Origin: Sphingobium xanthum
Lineage (GTDB): Bacteria > Pseudomonadota > Alphaproteobacteria > Sphingomonadales > Sphingomonadaceae
Direction: 5' to 3'
Length of the DNA stretch: 64,000 bases
Assembly (NCBI RefSeq): GCF_019737615.1
Contig: NZ_JAHKKS010000001.1
Coordinates: forward strand, 583,223 to 647,222
The position numbers and the translations under genes are program-made. Below, piece by piece: positions 31,227 through 40,008 of the stretch. The notes under the pieces were generated by a model that was not told the origin of the DNA, did no database searches, and worked only from the letters and a program-made list of their open reading frames with translations. Within the stretch, counting starts at the first letter, position 1. Every line of letters begins with the position of its first letter.

Positions 31227-32819
31227 TCAGGCCGCCAGCGCTCTTTTGTGCAACCGCTCAATGGCGTCGAGCGCGGAGAGCAGGGCGCCTTCCATCCAGC
31301 ATCCATAATAAGACGCATGTTCACCCGCGAGGACGATGCGACCGTCCATCGCGACGAGATTCTGATAATGCTGCGCCCGCGAAGCTTCGTTCCAGCTGCC
31401 GCAGCAGCCGAGAATCCATGGCGCGCGGCTCCAGGCGAACGATGTGCCGTTCATGAACTCCTTGCGATATTCGGCAGGGTGAAAGACCGATCCCTGCGCC
31501 AGCGCGGTCTCGATGCGTTGTTCCGGCGTCATGCCCGCGAGCTGGAAGCCGCCCGCGCCGCTCGCGAAGGCGCCGAGCAGCACCGAGGGCTTGTTGCTGA
31601 AGAAGTCATAATTCGGGTAGGAAACGAGGCCGATCGCCTGATCCGTGAAGCTATGGCCGCCATAGATGGAATAGTCCTCCTCCCAGAAACGGCGACGCAT
31701 CTCGAGGCCGATCTTAACCTGTCCGCTATAGGGAACGGCACCGATCGCGGCCTTCATCGGCGCACTGACCTGAGGATCGATCTGCTTGAGGACGCCCAGC
31801 GGGATCGTGCAGACGCAATAGTCCGCCTTCGCCTCGGTCACCTTGCCGGAGCCGATGTCCTCCCAGGTGACCGCGACGCCCGCATCGTTCTGCGCGATCT
31901 TGGTCACCTTGGCATTATAGGTGATCATGTTGCCGAGCTGCTTGGCGAAGCCCTTGCCGATCATGTCCATGCCGCCCTTGGGCTGGAACATCGTCGTCTG
32001 CATGACATGGCTGAAATAGAAGCCCATCTGCGTCCAGACCTTGGAGTCAAGCAGCGCGCTGAGACCATTGACGGTGGAGGGCGTCGGGGCGCCATTGACG
32101 CCGCCGCCAGGCGCCCGGTCGAAACCGCGCGCACTTGAGACCATGAGGCTGCTCGCATATTTGAGGTCGCCGTCGAGCAGGCCCCATTCGCGCAGTGCGC
32201 CGATCAGCTTCTCCTTGTCTTCCGTGCTCACCGTCTGATCGAGCTGACCGGCGTTGAGCGACTTGGAGAGCAGCTCGGAAACATGGCCTTTGAAGTCGAC
32301 CGCCAGCTCCTTGTAACGTTGCGGCTTGCCGCCGAATGCCTTGCTCTGATGGACGAAGGCATTGTGATTGAGCTGGATGAACGGCTCCAGCTCCACGCCG
32401 AACGCCTTGCAATAGTGCAGCAGCGTGCGGTGGTGGTGCGGAATGCGCCATGGGCCGGGATTGAGGTAGTTGCCGGGCGCGAACTCGCAGGTCTGCGTCG
32501 CGCCACCAACCTCGACCACCTTGTCGCCGCCGCGGATCGAATAGTTCCGGCCGCCGGGACGGTTCTGATATTCGAGCAGTTGGACGGAGTAGCCGGCCTT
32601 GCGCAACTCATAGGCGGCGAGCATGCCGGCAAGGCCCGCGCCGAGCACGAGGACTTTCGCGCCCTTGCGCGCGCCGCGGAGGGCCGGCGGGCCGGTGAAC
32701 TGGGTCTCGGCAGCATGGCCGAGCGCGGTCATCGCCTGATACATGGCGACGGCGCCGCCCGCCTTGCCGATCATGGTCAGCAGCTCGCGCCGCGACGGGC
32801 CGTTCTTCTCTTCAATCAT
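31227..32819 (-). CDS. Tat-exported flavin monoamine/L-amino-acid oxidase family protein (copy 1)
   Basis: FAD enzyme of the amine-oxidase superfamily, expected to oxidise a C-N bond to an imine. It has 530 residues. The N-terminus carries a twin-arginine signal (PSRRELLTMIGKAGGAVA, Arg10-Arg11). The FAD-binding fold follows in the usual order: VLVLGAGLAGMLAAYEL at about 56-72, EYQNRPGGR, and at the C-terminal end GRIVLAGEHASYYGCWMEGA. It is a close relative of the gene at 33311-34903 and is separated from it only by a c-type cytochrome. That layout resembles nicotine-degradation flavoenzymes that use cytochrome c rather than oxygen (NicA2 with CycN). Electron acceptor here is inference; substrate unknown. 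Confidence 0.93.
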   Translation of the reverse strand: MIEEKNGPSRRELLTMIGKAGGAVAMYQAMTALGHAAETQFTGPPALRGARKGAKVLVLGAGLAGMLAAYELRKAGYSVQLLEYQNRPGGRNYSIRGGDKVVEVGGATQTCEFAPGNYLNPGPWRIPHHHRTLLHYCKAFGVELEPFIQLNHNAFVHQSKAFGGKPQRYKELAVDFKGHVSELLSKSLNAGQLDQTVSTEDKEKLIGALREWGLLDGDLKYASSLMVSSARGFDRAPGGGVNGAPTPSTVNGLSALLDSKVWTQMGFYFSHVMQTTMFQPKGGMDMIGKGFAKQLGNMITYNAKVTKIAQNDAGVAVTWEDIGSGKVTEAKADYCVCTIPLGVLKQIDPQVSAPMKAAIGAVPYSGQVKIGLEMRRRFWEEDYSIYGGHSFTDQAIGLVSYPNYDFFSNKPSVLLGAFASGAGGFQLAGMTPEQRIETALAQGSVFHPAEYRKEFMNGTSFAWSRAPWILGCCGSWNEASRAQHYQNLVAMDGRIVLAGEHASYYGCWMEGALLSALDAIERLHKRALAA

Positions 32820-32867
32820 GTCTGTTCCCCCAAAGGAAAGAAGTGCCGGTGCCGTCCCCCAACGGCC

Positions 32868-33305
32868 TCAGCATGTGGCGCAATCCCGCGGTGACGCCTT
32901 GCCGCCGGCGGCCACGCGCTCGACATCGGAGACCGTCACCGGATCGGAATAAGTGTTGAAATGACTGCGGACATAGGTCGCGACTGCCGCGATCTGCTCC
33001 GTCGTCAGCATGTCGTTGAACCAGGGCATGCCGCCACGGCCCTTGAGCAGGATGCCGACGACCATGTCCTTGTCGGAAAGATTGACGTTGCCGGCAAGCG
33101 CCGGGATAGCTGCGCCCGCGCCGTCGCCACCCTTGGCATCGGCCATGTGACAGGCCTGGCAAATGGTCTCGTACACTTCCTTGCCGGCACCGCCGACTTC
33201 GACGCTGGACGGGCCGCCGCCCGGCGCATCCTGCGCGCGGACGGCGACTGTGCCCGCGAGGAGCAGAGCGGAAAGCGCAAAAGGCAGGACAATCTTGGCA
33301 GTCAT
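32868..33305 (-). CDS. periplasmic class I cytochrome c
   Basis: Single-haem electron carrier. It has 145 residues with a signal peptide (LPFALSALLLAGTVAVRAQ). The haem site is Cys49-Gln-Ala-Cys52-His53 (ICQACHMADAKGG). The Met ligand is probably in the KGRGGMPWFNDML loop, and the last helix is ATYVRSHFN. The protein ends DCATC, an extra C-terminal Cys-x2-Cys not usual in this class. Its start is 5 bases after the stop of the upstream flavin oxidase (copy 2) and its stop 48 bases before copy 1, so it is the obvious electron acceptor for both. Confidence 0.95.
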   Translation of the reverse strand: MTAKIVLPFALSALLLAGTVAVRAQDAPGGGPSSVEVGGAGKEVYETICQACHMADAKGGDGAGAAIPALAGNVNLSDKDMVVGILLKGRGGMPWFNDMLTTEQIAAVATYVRSHFNTYSDPVTVSDVERVAAGGKASPRDCATC

Positions 33306-33310
33306 GGCTT

Positions 33311-34903
33311 TCAGGCTCCCGTGGCGCGTTCATGGATGCGCCGAATTGCGTCGAGCCCGGAGAGCAGCGAGCCCTCCATCCAGCCGCCATAATAAGAGGC
33401 ATGTTCGCCCGCGAGGACGATGCGGCCGTCCATCGCGACCAGATTCTGATAGTGGGTGGCGCGGCTCGCTTCGCTCCAGGAAGAGGAACACCCCAGAATC
33501 CAGGGCAGGCGAGACCAGGCGACGGAAATACCGTTCATATAGGCGCCGCGATACTCGGCGGGGTGGAAGACCGATCCCTGCGCCAGTGCCGCCTCGATGC
33601 GTTGCGCGGGTGTCATGCCGGTGAGCTGGAGGCTGCCGGCGCCGCCAATGGCAAAAGCGCCGAGCAGAACCGCCGGGCCATCCTTGAACATGTTGTTGTT
33701 GGGATAGGAGATCAGCCCGATCGCCTGATCGGTGAAGCTGTGGCCGCCATAGATCGCATATTTCTCTTCCCAGAACCGGCTGCGCATCTCGAGGCCGATC
33801 TTGACTGCGGGACCGAGGGGCACGGCCTTGATCGCCGCCGCCATCGGCGCGCCGCACTGCATGTCGAGCTGCGAGAGGACCGACGGCGGAATGGTGTTGA
33901 CGCACCAGTCGGCACGGCTCTGGCCGGCCTTGCCGCTCTGCCGGTCTTCCCAGAACACGGTGACGCCGCTGTCGTCCTGCGCGATGCGCGTGACCTTGGC
34001 GTTGAGACGGATGACCTTGCCGACCTGCTTGACGAAGCCCTTGCCGATCATGTCCATGCCGCCCTTGGGCTGGAACATGGTCGTCTGCATCACATAGTTG
34101 AAAAAGAAAGACATCTGATTCCAGATGCGGGAATCGAGCACGTCCGAGAGGGCATTGATGGTGGAGGGTGAGGGCGCGCCGTTGACGCCGCCGCCGGGCG
34201 GACGATCGAACCCGCGCTGACCCGAAACACGAAGGCCGCTCGTATATTTCAAGTCGCCGTCGAGCACGCCCCAGGCGCGCAGACCCTCGATCAGCTTTTC
34301 CTTGTCTTCCCTGGTGACCGTCTGATCGAGCTGGCCGGCATTGAGCGACTTGCCGAGCAGCTCCGCGACATGGCCTTTGAAGTCCGTCGCCAGCTCCTTG
34401 TAGCGCTGGGGCTTGCCGCCGAACGCCTTGCTGTTGTGGACAAAGGCATTGTGATTGAGCTGGATGAACGGCTCCATCTCCACGCCGAACGCCTTGCAAT
34501 AATGCAGCAGCGTGCGGTGATGATGCGGGATGCGCCAGGGGCCGGGATTGACGTAGTTGCCGGGGGCGAATTCGCAGGTCTGCGTCGCGCCGCCGACCTC
34601 CACGACCTTGTCGCCGCCTCGCAGGGAATAGTTCCGGCCGCCGGGGCGATCTTGATATTCGAGAATTTCGACGGCGTAGCCGGCCCTCTGCAACTCATAG
34701 GCCGCGACGAGCCCCGCGAGTCCGGCGCCAAGGATCAGAACCTTCTTGCCCTTTGGGGCGCCGGTGAGATTGGGCGGGCCGGTGAACTGCGTCTCGGCGG
34801 CGTGGCCGAGTGCGGTCATCGCCTGATACATGGCAATGGCGCCACCCGCCTTGCCGATCATAGCCAGCAGATCGCGCCGTGTCGGCGCCGCATCCTGCGT
34901 CAT
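33311..34903 (-). CDS. Tat-exported flavin monoamine/L-amino-acid oxidase family protein (copy 2)
   Basis: Second FAD amine-oxidase-type enzyme. From ATG 34903 it has 530 residues; AAGGGGA lies about ten bases upstream, while an in-frame TTG at 34933 is a weaker start. It has a twin-arginine signal (PTRRDLLAMIGKAGGAIA, Arg9-Arg10), FAD motif ILGAGLAGLVAAYELQRAGY, GGR, and the closing GEHASYYGGWMEGSLLSG. It is strikingly similar to copy 1 over its whole length, including QLNHNAFVH and FGGKPQRYKELA, but differs around the second half of the substrate domain (VLSQLDMQCGAPM against VLKQIDPQVSAPM). This suggests duplication followed by specialisation. It is followed at 5 bases by the cytochrome c gene and preceded by an exported RidA gene. 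Confidence 0.93.
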   Translation of the reverse strand: MTQDAAPTRRDLLAMIGKAGGAIAMYQAMTALGHAAETQFTGPPNLTGAPKGKKVLILGAGLAGLVAAYELQRAGYAVEILEYQDRPGGRNYSLRGGDKVVEVGGATQTCEFAPGNYVNPGPWRIPHHHRTLLHYCKAFGVEMEPFIQLNHNAFVHNSKAFGGKPQRYKELATDFKGHVAELLGKSLNAGQLDQTVTREDKEKLIEGLRAWGVLDGDLKYTSGLRVSGQRGFDRPPGGGVNGAPSPSTINALSDVLDSRIWNQMSFFFNYVMQTTMFQPKGGMDMIGKGFVKQVGKVIRLNAKVTRIAQDDSGVTVFWEDRQSGKAGQSRADWCVNTIPPSVLSQLDMQCGAPMAAAIKAVPLGPAVKIGLEMRSRFWEEKYAIYGGHSFTDQAIGLISYPNNNMFKDGPAVLLGAFAIGGAGSLQLTGMTPAQRIEAALAQGSVFHPAEYRGAYMNGISVAWSRLPWILGCSSSWSEASRATHYQNLVAMDGRIVLAGEHASYYGGWMEGSLLSGLDAIRRIHERATGA

Positions 34904-34979
34904 TGTCGCTGCGTCCCCTTGAAACTCTTGCACCCCGCCAGTGCGGAGGCGCCGTTCCCCAACGGCGCCTCTCGCTTCG

Positions 34980-35489
34980 TCAGGGCATTTTCGCCGCGAT
35001 CGCCTCGATCTCGACGTACATGGTGGGCCGGCCGAGCGCGGCGATCTGGATCGTCGAGCGTGTCGGCTTGTTGGGCTGCTCGGCCGTGCCGAAGAAGGTG
35101 CGGAACACCTCGTTCATCGCCGCGCTGTCCATCTTGCCGCCCGTTGCGGGCGTGCCGACCAGGAAGACCGTCATCTTGACGATGTCGCCCATCCCCCAGC
35201 CCTTGGCTTCCAGCGCAGCCTTCATCTTGGTGAGAATGCTGAGCGTCTGCGCCTTGGTGTCGCCCAGTTCATCCGGCTTGGATGCATCGGGCGGCGACGG
35301 CGTCGTGCCGGAGACGAACATGATGTTGGCACCGGCCGGCACGAAGGCCAGCGAGGCGATAGGCGAGTTGGGATTGCCGTAGGTGCGCTCGACGGTCTGT
35401 GCGCCGGCAGTGGAGGGGAGCGCTGCGAGCAGCGCTCCCGCGATGATGGCGGCAGTCATGCCAAACCTGTTCTTGGTCTTCGTCGTCAT
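34980..35489 (-). CDS. exported RidA/YjgF-family protein (imine deaminase-like) 1
   Basis: RidA proteins hydrolyse reactive enamines/imines to ketones and ammonia. From ATG 35489 (nine bases after AAGGAG) this one has 169 residues with an N-terminal signal peptide (MTAAIIAGALLAALPSTAGA), unusual because RidA is normally cytosolic. The RidA core follows from about residue 35, including LGDTKAQTLSILTKMKAALE and the essential Arg in TRSTIQIAAL (Arg144, matching Arg105 of enteric RidA). The last strand, YVEIEAIA, is the family hallmark. It lies between a TonB receptor and two Tat-type flavin oxidases, whose imine products it could hydrolyse in the periplasm. Confidence 0.92.
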   Translation of the reverse strand: MTTKTKNRFGMTAAIIAGALLAALPSTAGAQTVERTYGNPNSPIASLAFVPAGANIMFVSGTTPSPPDASKPDELGDTKAQTLSILTKMKAALEAKGWGMGDIVKMTVFLVGTPATGGKMDSAAMNEVFRTFFGTAEQPNKPTRSTIQIAALGRPTMYVEIEAIAAKMP

Positions 35490-35539
35490 CTTATCCATCT
35501 CCTTGTGTCTGGCAGGAACGGCCATGTGCTTGATTGCGC

Positions 35540-38164
35540 TTAGAACTTCAGACTTACGCGGGCGTAGTAATAGCCGCCGTTCGTGCCGTAGGCGCCGAAG
35601 TTATAAGGTGCGTTGATCGCGCCGCTATTGTTGATGTAGGGCGAGTTGCCCGTCGTCGGCCAGGTGGCCGGATCATAGTTGGAGACGAGCGGCGGAACTT
35701 CAGGCATTTTGTTGAACAAGTTATTCGCACCGATCGCGATGTTGGCGAATTCGGTGATGTCATAGTCGAGTTCGAGATCGACTATCGCCGCAGCGGCGAC
35801 TTCCGCATTATAGTAATACTGGCCGTTTGACAGCAGAATGGGGCCCCGCGTGCCGGCGCCGTTCGGCTGAACATACTGGTTGGTCTTGCTGTAGTAGTTG
35901 ACGCGCGCGTTGGCGCTGAACTTGCCGCTGGTGAAAAGAGCACCGAAGTTCAGCTTGAAGTCGGGACTCGCCTTCTCGATGATCTGTTGAGAGGTCGGAC
36001 TGAACAGCGTGCCCAGCTTGCTGTCGGTGACCTCCGTCACATTGTAGTTGGCACCGAGCGAGAGATCGACCTTGCCGAAGCCGAGTTCGACGGGATAGCG
36101 GGCCGCGAGTTCCAGGCCCATCGTGCGGGTATCAATACCGTTGGTGAACGTCTGTATGGCGAGAGTGCCCCGCTGCAGCACTGTCGGGTCGAGCTGCTTG
36201 CCGCTTGCGGCAATAGCGTTCTGGACGAGCTGATAGGGGGTCAGGCCATTGATTAGCGGAGTCAGGACCTGGATCGGATCGGACGTAATGTTGACGAAGC
36301 GCTGGCCAGTGATGCCGCCCGACGACACGATTCGATCCTTGATCTTGATATAGTAGCCGTCCAGCGTCACCGTCAGGCGTGGGATGGGGCGCAGCACGAT
36401 GCCGGCGGACAGGTTGACCGACTTCTCCGGCCCCAGAGCGCCGAAGCCCGCGCTCGCCGAGCCCGGCGAACTGGGTGCGAGTTGGAGCGTCGCGGCGGTC
36501 GGGCCGACGTTGGTAGCCGAATAGCCGCCTTCCTGAAGCGACGGCGCGCGGAAACCAGTGCTGGCCGTGCCGCGGATCGCGATGGCATCCGAGAAGTCGT
36601 AGCGCGTGGTGATCTTGCCGATCAGCGTATCGCCGAAGTCGCTATAGTCCTCATAGCGGCCGGCGAGATCGACGGTCCATGCCGACACCGGATTGGCGAT
36701 GATGTTGGCATAGACGGCCTTGGCGGTGCGCTTGGTCTTGCCGGCGTCGCTCAACGCATAGCCCGGGAAGGACTGGCCGCCCTCGATGTAGAGCGATCCG
36801 GCGTCGCCCGCGCCAATGATGTAGGTTTCCCTGCGATATTCCGCACCGAAGGCAAGGGTCAGCGGATCCTCGAAGCCAACGTTGAACTCCTTGCGCAGGT
36901 CAGCCGTGCCGACATACTGGCGGAACTCGAACTTGCCGTCATAGAAATCGCTCGGCGACTGGCCGGTATCGACGAACATCGACGCATTGACCGATTGTGT
37001 CGTGTAAACTCGCGCCACGTCTTCCGAATAGCTGCTGGCAAGATCCCAGTTCCAGCCATCGATCTCGCCCCGCAGGCCGCCGGTGATCGAGAATTCGTCC
37101 TGCATCACCTCGATATGCGGGATCAGGCCGGTCTTGGTCGTGGTGCCGAAGCAGTTGGTGGGATCGGTGGTCGTGGAAACCCATCTGTTCTGGGTCGTGT
37201 TGAAGGTACGGCAGAGACGGGTCGGATGACGATAGCCCTGGAGCGCGTCACCATGGCGGTAGGACACGTCACCGAAGGAGTAGAGTTCGACGCCGCCGAA
37301 ATCGTAACCGAAATTGTAGAAGGCCACGGTCAGCTTCGAGGCCGGCTGGCCACCATTGACGTTAGCCGTGCAATTGATCGCGTTGCAGGCGTCGAGCAGC
37401 GGCTTGAAGGCGGCCGACACGTTGGTGACGGTCGTGCCGTTATAGTTCTTCACCGACATCTGCCCGTCGCCGATCGTCGTCCATTCATTGCGGCGATGGT
37501 AGAGCGCGATGTCGAAGAAACCGCTGTCGCCGATCGACATGCCGAAATTGCCGCTGGCGCTGTAGCTGGTGCCCTCTCCGTCGTAATACTGACCGGCGTT
37601 GAGCTTGATCGCGCCGCCTTCGGTGTCGGACTTCAGGATGATGTTGATGACGCCGGCGATCGCGTCCGAGCCGTATTGTGCGGCCGCGCCATCCTGCAGC
37701 ACTTCGATGCGCTGGACGATGTCCGGCGGGATGAGGTCGATGCTCGGCGCGGCGGAACCGCCGAAAGCGCCATTGATGACCTGAAGGATCGCGTTGGCAT
37801 GACGGCGCTTGCCGTTGACCATCACAAGCGTGTGGTTGGGGCTGAGGCCGCGCAGGCGCGCCGAGAGCGAGAAGCTCGCCATATCGGTGCCCTGGGTCTG
37901 TGCCTGGAAGCTCGGTACGAGCTGCGTGAGTGCCTGATTGAGGTTGGGCTGGCCGACACGGGACAGCGCGTCTTCGCTGAGCAGTTGGATCGGCGCGGCG
38001 CTCTCGGCGGCCATCATACCGCTTGCGCGCGTGCCGGTGACGATGATTTCGCTGCCTTCTTCGACGGCGGCATCTTGAGGAACCTCGGTCTGCGCATAGC
38101 TTGCCGTCGGCAAGGCGCTTGAAGCGAGGAGCATGGCGGCAAACAGCCTGCGGTTCGTAATCAT
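35540..38164 (-). CDS. TonB-dependent outer-membrane receptor 1
   Basis: Outer-membrane active transporter. From ATG 38164 it has 874 residues; an upstream in-frame extension of 54 residues is not signal-like. The signal peptide ends TASYA, followed by a short linker and the TonB-box-like EIIVTGTRASG. The plug domain spans about 50-165 (LNQALTQLVPSF, then VQRIEVLQDGAAAQYGSDAIAG). A 22-strand barrel follows, closing with aromatic ARVSLKF. Substrate unknown; the genes behind it (RidA, flavin amine oxidases) suggest an amine or amino-acid derivative. It heads a minus-strand run extending to the RND pump with gaps of no more than about 80 bases. Confidence 0.95.
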   Translation of the reverse strand: MITNRRLFAAMLLASSALPTASYAQTEVPQDAAVEEGSEIIVTGTRASGMMAAESAAPIQLLSEDALSRVGQPNLNQALTQLVPSFQAQTQGTDMASFSLSARLRGLSPNHTLVMVNGKRRHANAILQVINGAFGGSAAPSIDLIPPDIVQRIEVLQDGAAAQYGSDAIAGVINIILKSDTEGGAIKLNAGQYYDGEGTSYSASGNFGMSIGDSGFFDIALYHRRNEWTTIGDGQMSVKNYNGTTVTNVSAAFKPLLDACNAINCTANVNGGQPASKLTVAFYNFGYDFGGVELYSFGDVSYRHGDALQGYRHPTRLCRTFNTTQNRWVSTTTDPTNCFGTTTKTGLIPHIEVMQDEFSITGGLRGEIDGWNWDLASSYSEDVARVYTTQSVNASMFVDTGQSPSDFYDGKFEFRQYVGTADLRKEFNVGFEDPLTLAFGAEYRRETYIIGAGDAGSLYIEGGQSFPGYALSDAGKTKRTAKAVYANIIANPVSAWTVDLAGRYEDYSDFGDTLIGKITTRYDFSDAIAIRGTASTGFRAPSLQEGGYSATNVGPTAATLQLAPSSPGSASAGFGALGPEKSVNLSAGIVLRPIPRLTVTLDGYYIKIKDRIVSSGGITGQRFVNITSDPIQVLTPLINGLTPYQLVQNAIAASGKQLDPTVLQRGTLAIQTFTNGIDTRTMGLELAARYPVELGFGKVDLSLGANYNVTEVTDSKLGTLFSPTSQQIIEKASPDFKLNFGALFTSGKFSANARVNYYSKTNQYVQPNGAGTRGPILLSNGQYYYNAEVAAAAIVDLELDYDITEFANIAIGANNLFNKMPEVPPLVSNYDPATWPTTGNSPYINNSGAINAPYNFGAYGTNGGYYYARVSLKF

Positions 38165-38317
38165 ATGCAAGAGTCCCCCTTGTTGTGTTTCTAGGCACTC
38201 TCCCTGCGGGCTTTTTTCTGGTGCGCCGCGACTGCGCTTTTTTTTATGCCGACCGACCCGATCGCCGGCACCTTGCTGCGACGCACCATGAGGAGATCGC
38301 AGCGGCCCGGATTCGGA

Positions 38318-38337
38318 CATACGCATTTTGTCGTATG
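38318..38337. promoter_or_regulatory. inverted repeat in divergent promoter of receptor 1 and RidA 2
   Basis: CATACG, 8-base spacer, CGTATG, in the 209-base gap between divergently transcribed receptor 1 and RidA 2. Its position suits an operator acting on both, perhaps for the response regulator encoded next door; that link is inference. Confidence 0.45.
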
Positions 38338-38373
38338 GTGAGCGTGGGGTGCGCGCCCTAGCCAGCTACTTGT

Positions 38374-39063
38374 ATGAAAAGCATCGCCCGCAATGGCTTG
38401 AACCAGCCAATTTCTCCGCTCCGCAGGATGTTCCTGACTTTTTTAGGCACAATCGCTCTAGCGGCCGTTCCCGCACAAGCGGGTGTCACCCGGATCAAGA
38501 GTGATCCGAACGCGCGGATTCTCGACGGCGTGCTGGTGAGCGGCGACATGGAAACCTTCTTCCTGTCCGGTCAGCTGCCGTCGCCCGTCGATCCCAAGAA
38601 GCCGATGACCGAGGTCAAGAGCATCGAGGATATGGGCGACACCAAGGCGCAGACGATCAGCACCTTGCAGAAGATCAAGACCCTGCTCGAACGGCAGGGC
38701 TACAAGATGTCCGATGTGGTGAAGATGCAGCTCTTCATCGCGGCCGATCCGCGCACGGGCAAGATGGATTTCGCCGGCGCCAATGCGGGCTTCGGGCAGT
38801 TCTTCGGCACCGCCGAGAACCCGAACACGGTGGCGCGTTCGACCTTCCAGGTCGCCGCGCTCGTCGGCCCCTATTTTCTGATCGAGATCGAGGCGGTTGC
38901 GGTCAAGCCGAAGGGCAAGCCGAGCGCCGCGCTGGACGCCCCCGGTGCGGACACGGACGACGCCGAGCAGGCGAAGGTCGAAGATGCGTCCAATGTCACG
39001 GCCAGCTATGCGCGGCCGCATCGCTATCCCAAGGCGCTGCGCAAGAAGTCGTCGCTCGTCTGA
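38374..39063 (+). CDS. exported RidA/YjgF-family protein 2 with C-terminal extension
   Basis: A second RidA-family protein, 229 residues, divergent from receptor 1. A basic N-terminus and hydrophobic stretch (RRMFLTFLGTIALAAVPAQAG) form a likely signal peptide; a start at the inner ATG 38428 is possible. The core has DMGDTKAQTISTLQKIKTLL, YKMSDVVKMQLFI and the essential Arg in ARSTFQVAALVG (Arg155), ending LIEIEAVA. A tail of about 50 residues, mixed acidic then basic (DDAEQAKVEDAS, RKKSSLV), is extra to the family. It is only moderately similar to RidA 1, so the two may handle different imines or form mixed trimers. It is convergent with the response-regulator gene, 18 bases apart. Confidence 0.9.
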   Translation: MKSIARNGLNQPISPLRRMFLTFLGTIALAAVPAQAGVTRIKSDPNARILDGVLVSGDMETFFLSGQLPSPVDPKKPMTEVKSIEDMGDTKAQTISTLQKIKTLLERQGYKMSDVVKMQLFIAADPRTGKMDFAGANAGFGQFFGTAENPNTVARSTFQVAALVGPYFLIEIEAVAVKPKGKPSAALDAPGADTDDAEQAKVEDASNVTASYARPHRYPKALRKKSSLV

Positions 39064-39081
39064 GCTTGCGGCCCGTTCGGC

Positions 39082-40002
39082 CTATTGGCCGAGCATCCGG
39101 ATGGCGACCGCCGCCGCCGCCGAGCGTGTTTCCACGCCGATCTTGTCGAAAATCCGTTCCAGATGCTTGGTCACGGTGCGCGGACTGATCTGAAGTACAT
39201 CGCTGATCACGCGATTGGGTTTGCCATAGCTTACCCACAACAGAACCTCGGCCTCGCGGTGCGTGAGCGGCAGCCGATCCTGCAGACGCGCGAGATCCTG
39301 GTCCGGATCGACCTCGCTCAGGCGGATCAGGACCTCGTCCTCGCGATAATGTGCGACGACGACCATCTCCAGTTCGCCATCGCCCTTGACCTGTTTGACG
39401 CGAACCGAGCCGCCTGCCTCTTCCTTGGAGAGGAGGCGCTCGATCTGGCTGCGGATTTCCCCCGGGAGCGCAGCCTGATCCCGCTGCCAGCCCGGCGACA
39501 TGCGGGCAATGGCCTTCTCGGCACGCGGCGTACACCACAGCAGTCGGCCCTGTGCGTCCGTGGCGAGGATCAGGCGATCGGTCGCGTCAAGGCTCGTGAT
39601 GCTGGCGTGGACCGCGCGCCCCTGCGCCATGTGGACGCGGACACGGGCGAGGAGCTCCTTGAGGTCAACAGGTTTGCGGACATAGTCCACCCCACCGACT
39701 TCGAACGCCTCGACGACATGCTCGCTTTCGGTCAGCCCGGTCATGAAGATGACCGGGATGCTGGCGGTCGCGGGCCGCGACTTGATCTTCTGGGTCGTCT
39801 CGAACCCATCCATGCCGGGCATGACGGCGTCCATCAGGATGAGATCGGGCACGATGTTGTTGAGCAGTTCCAGTGCCGCTTCGCCCGACGTGGCGACCAG
39901 TACGGACATTTCCGCACGCTCCAGAATCGCGGTCAGCATGCGCAGCGAGTCCGGCTCGTCATCGACGACGAGAACGGTGTCGGAGTGGCCGGGCGCCTGC
40001 AT
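39082..40002 (-). CDS. two-component response regulator, receiver plus LuxR-type HTH
   Basis: DNA-binding response regulator, 306 residues. The receiver domain (about 8-125) has the acidic pair in VLVVDDEPDS, the phospho-acceptor Asp in DLILMDAVMPGMDG, a Thr in VIFMTGLTE and the Lys in VRKPVD. A linker domain of about 100 residues follows with a PAS-like look (DRLILATDAQGRLLWCTPRA). The C-terminal LuxR helix-turn-helix is LTHREAEVLLWVSYGKPNRV with PRTVTKHLERIFDKIGVE. The gene starts 6 bases after the hybrid kinase stop, so the two form a cognate pair. Its position between the two oxidase clusters suggests that it controls them. Confidence 0.93.
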   Translation of the reverse strand: MQAPGHSDTVLVVDDEPDSLRMLTAILERAEMSVLVATSGEAALELLNNIVPDLILMDAVMPGMDGFETTQKIKSRPATASIPVIFMTGLTESEHVVEAFEVGGVDYVRKPVDLKELLARVRVHMAQGRAVHASITSLDATDRLILATDAQGRLLWCTPRAEKAIARMSPGWQRDQAALPGEIRSQIERLLSKEEAGGSVRVKQVKGDGELEMVVVAHYREDEVLIRLSEVDPDQDLARLQDRLPLTHREAEVLLWVSYGKPNRVISDVLQISPRTVTKHLERIFDKIGVETRSAAAAVAIRMLGQ

Positions 40003-40008
40003 GATCTT

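Noticed and set aside
36482..38122. 546-codon plus-strand frame opposite receptor 1
   Set aside because: Shadow of a TonB receptor with a clear plug and barrel; no start context or motifs.
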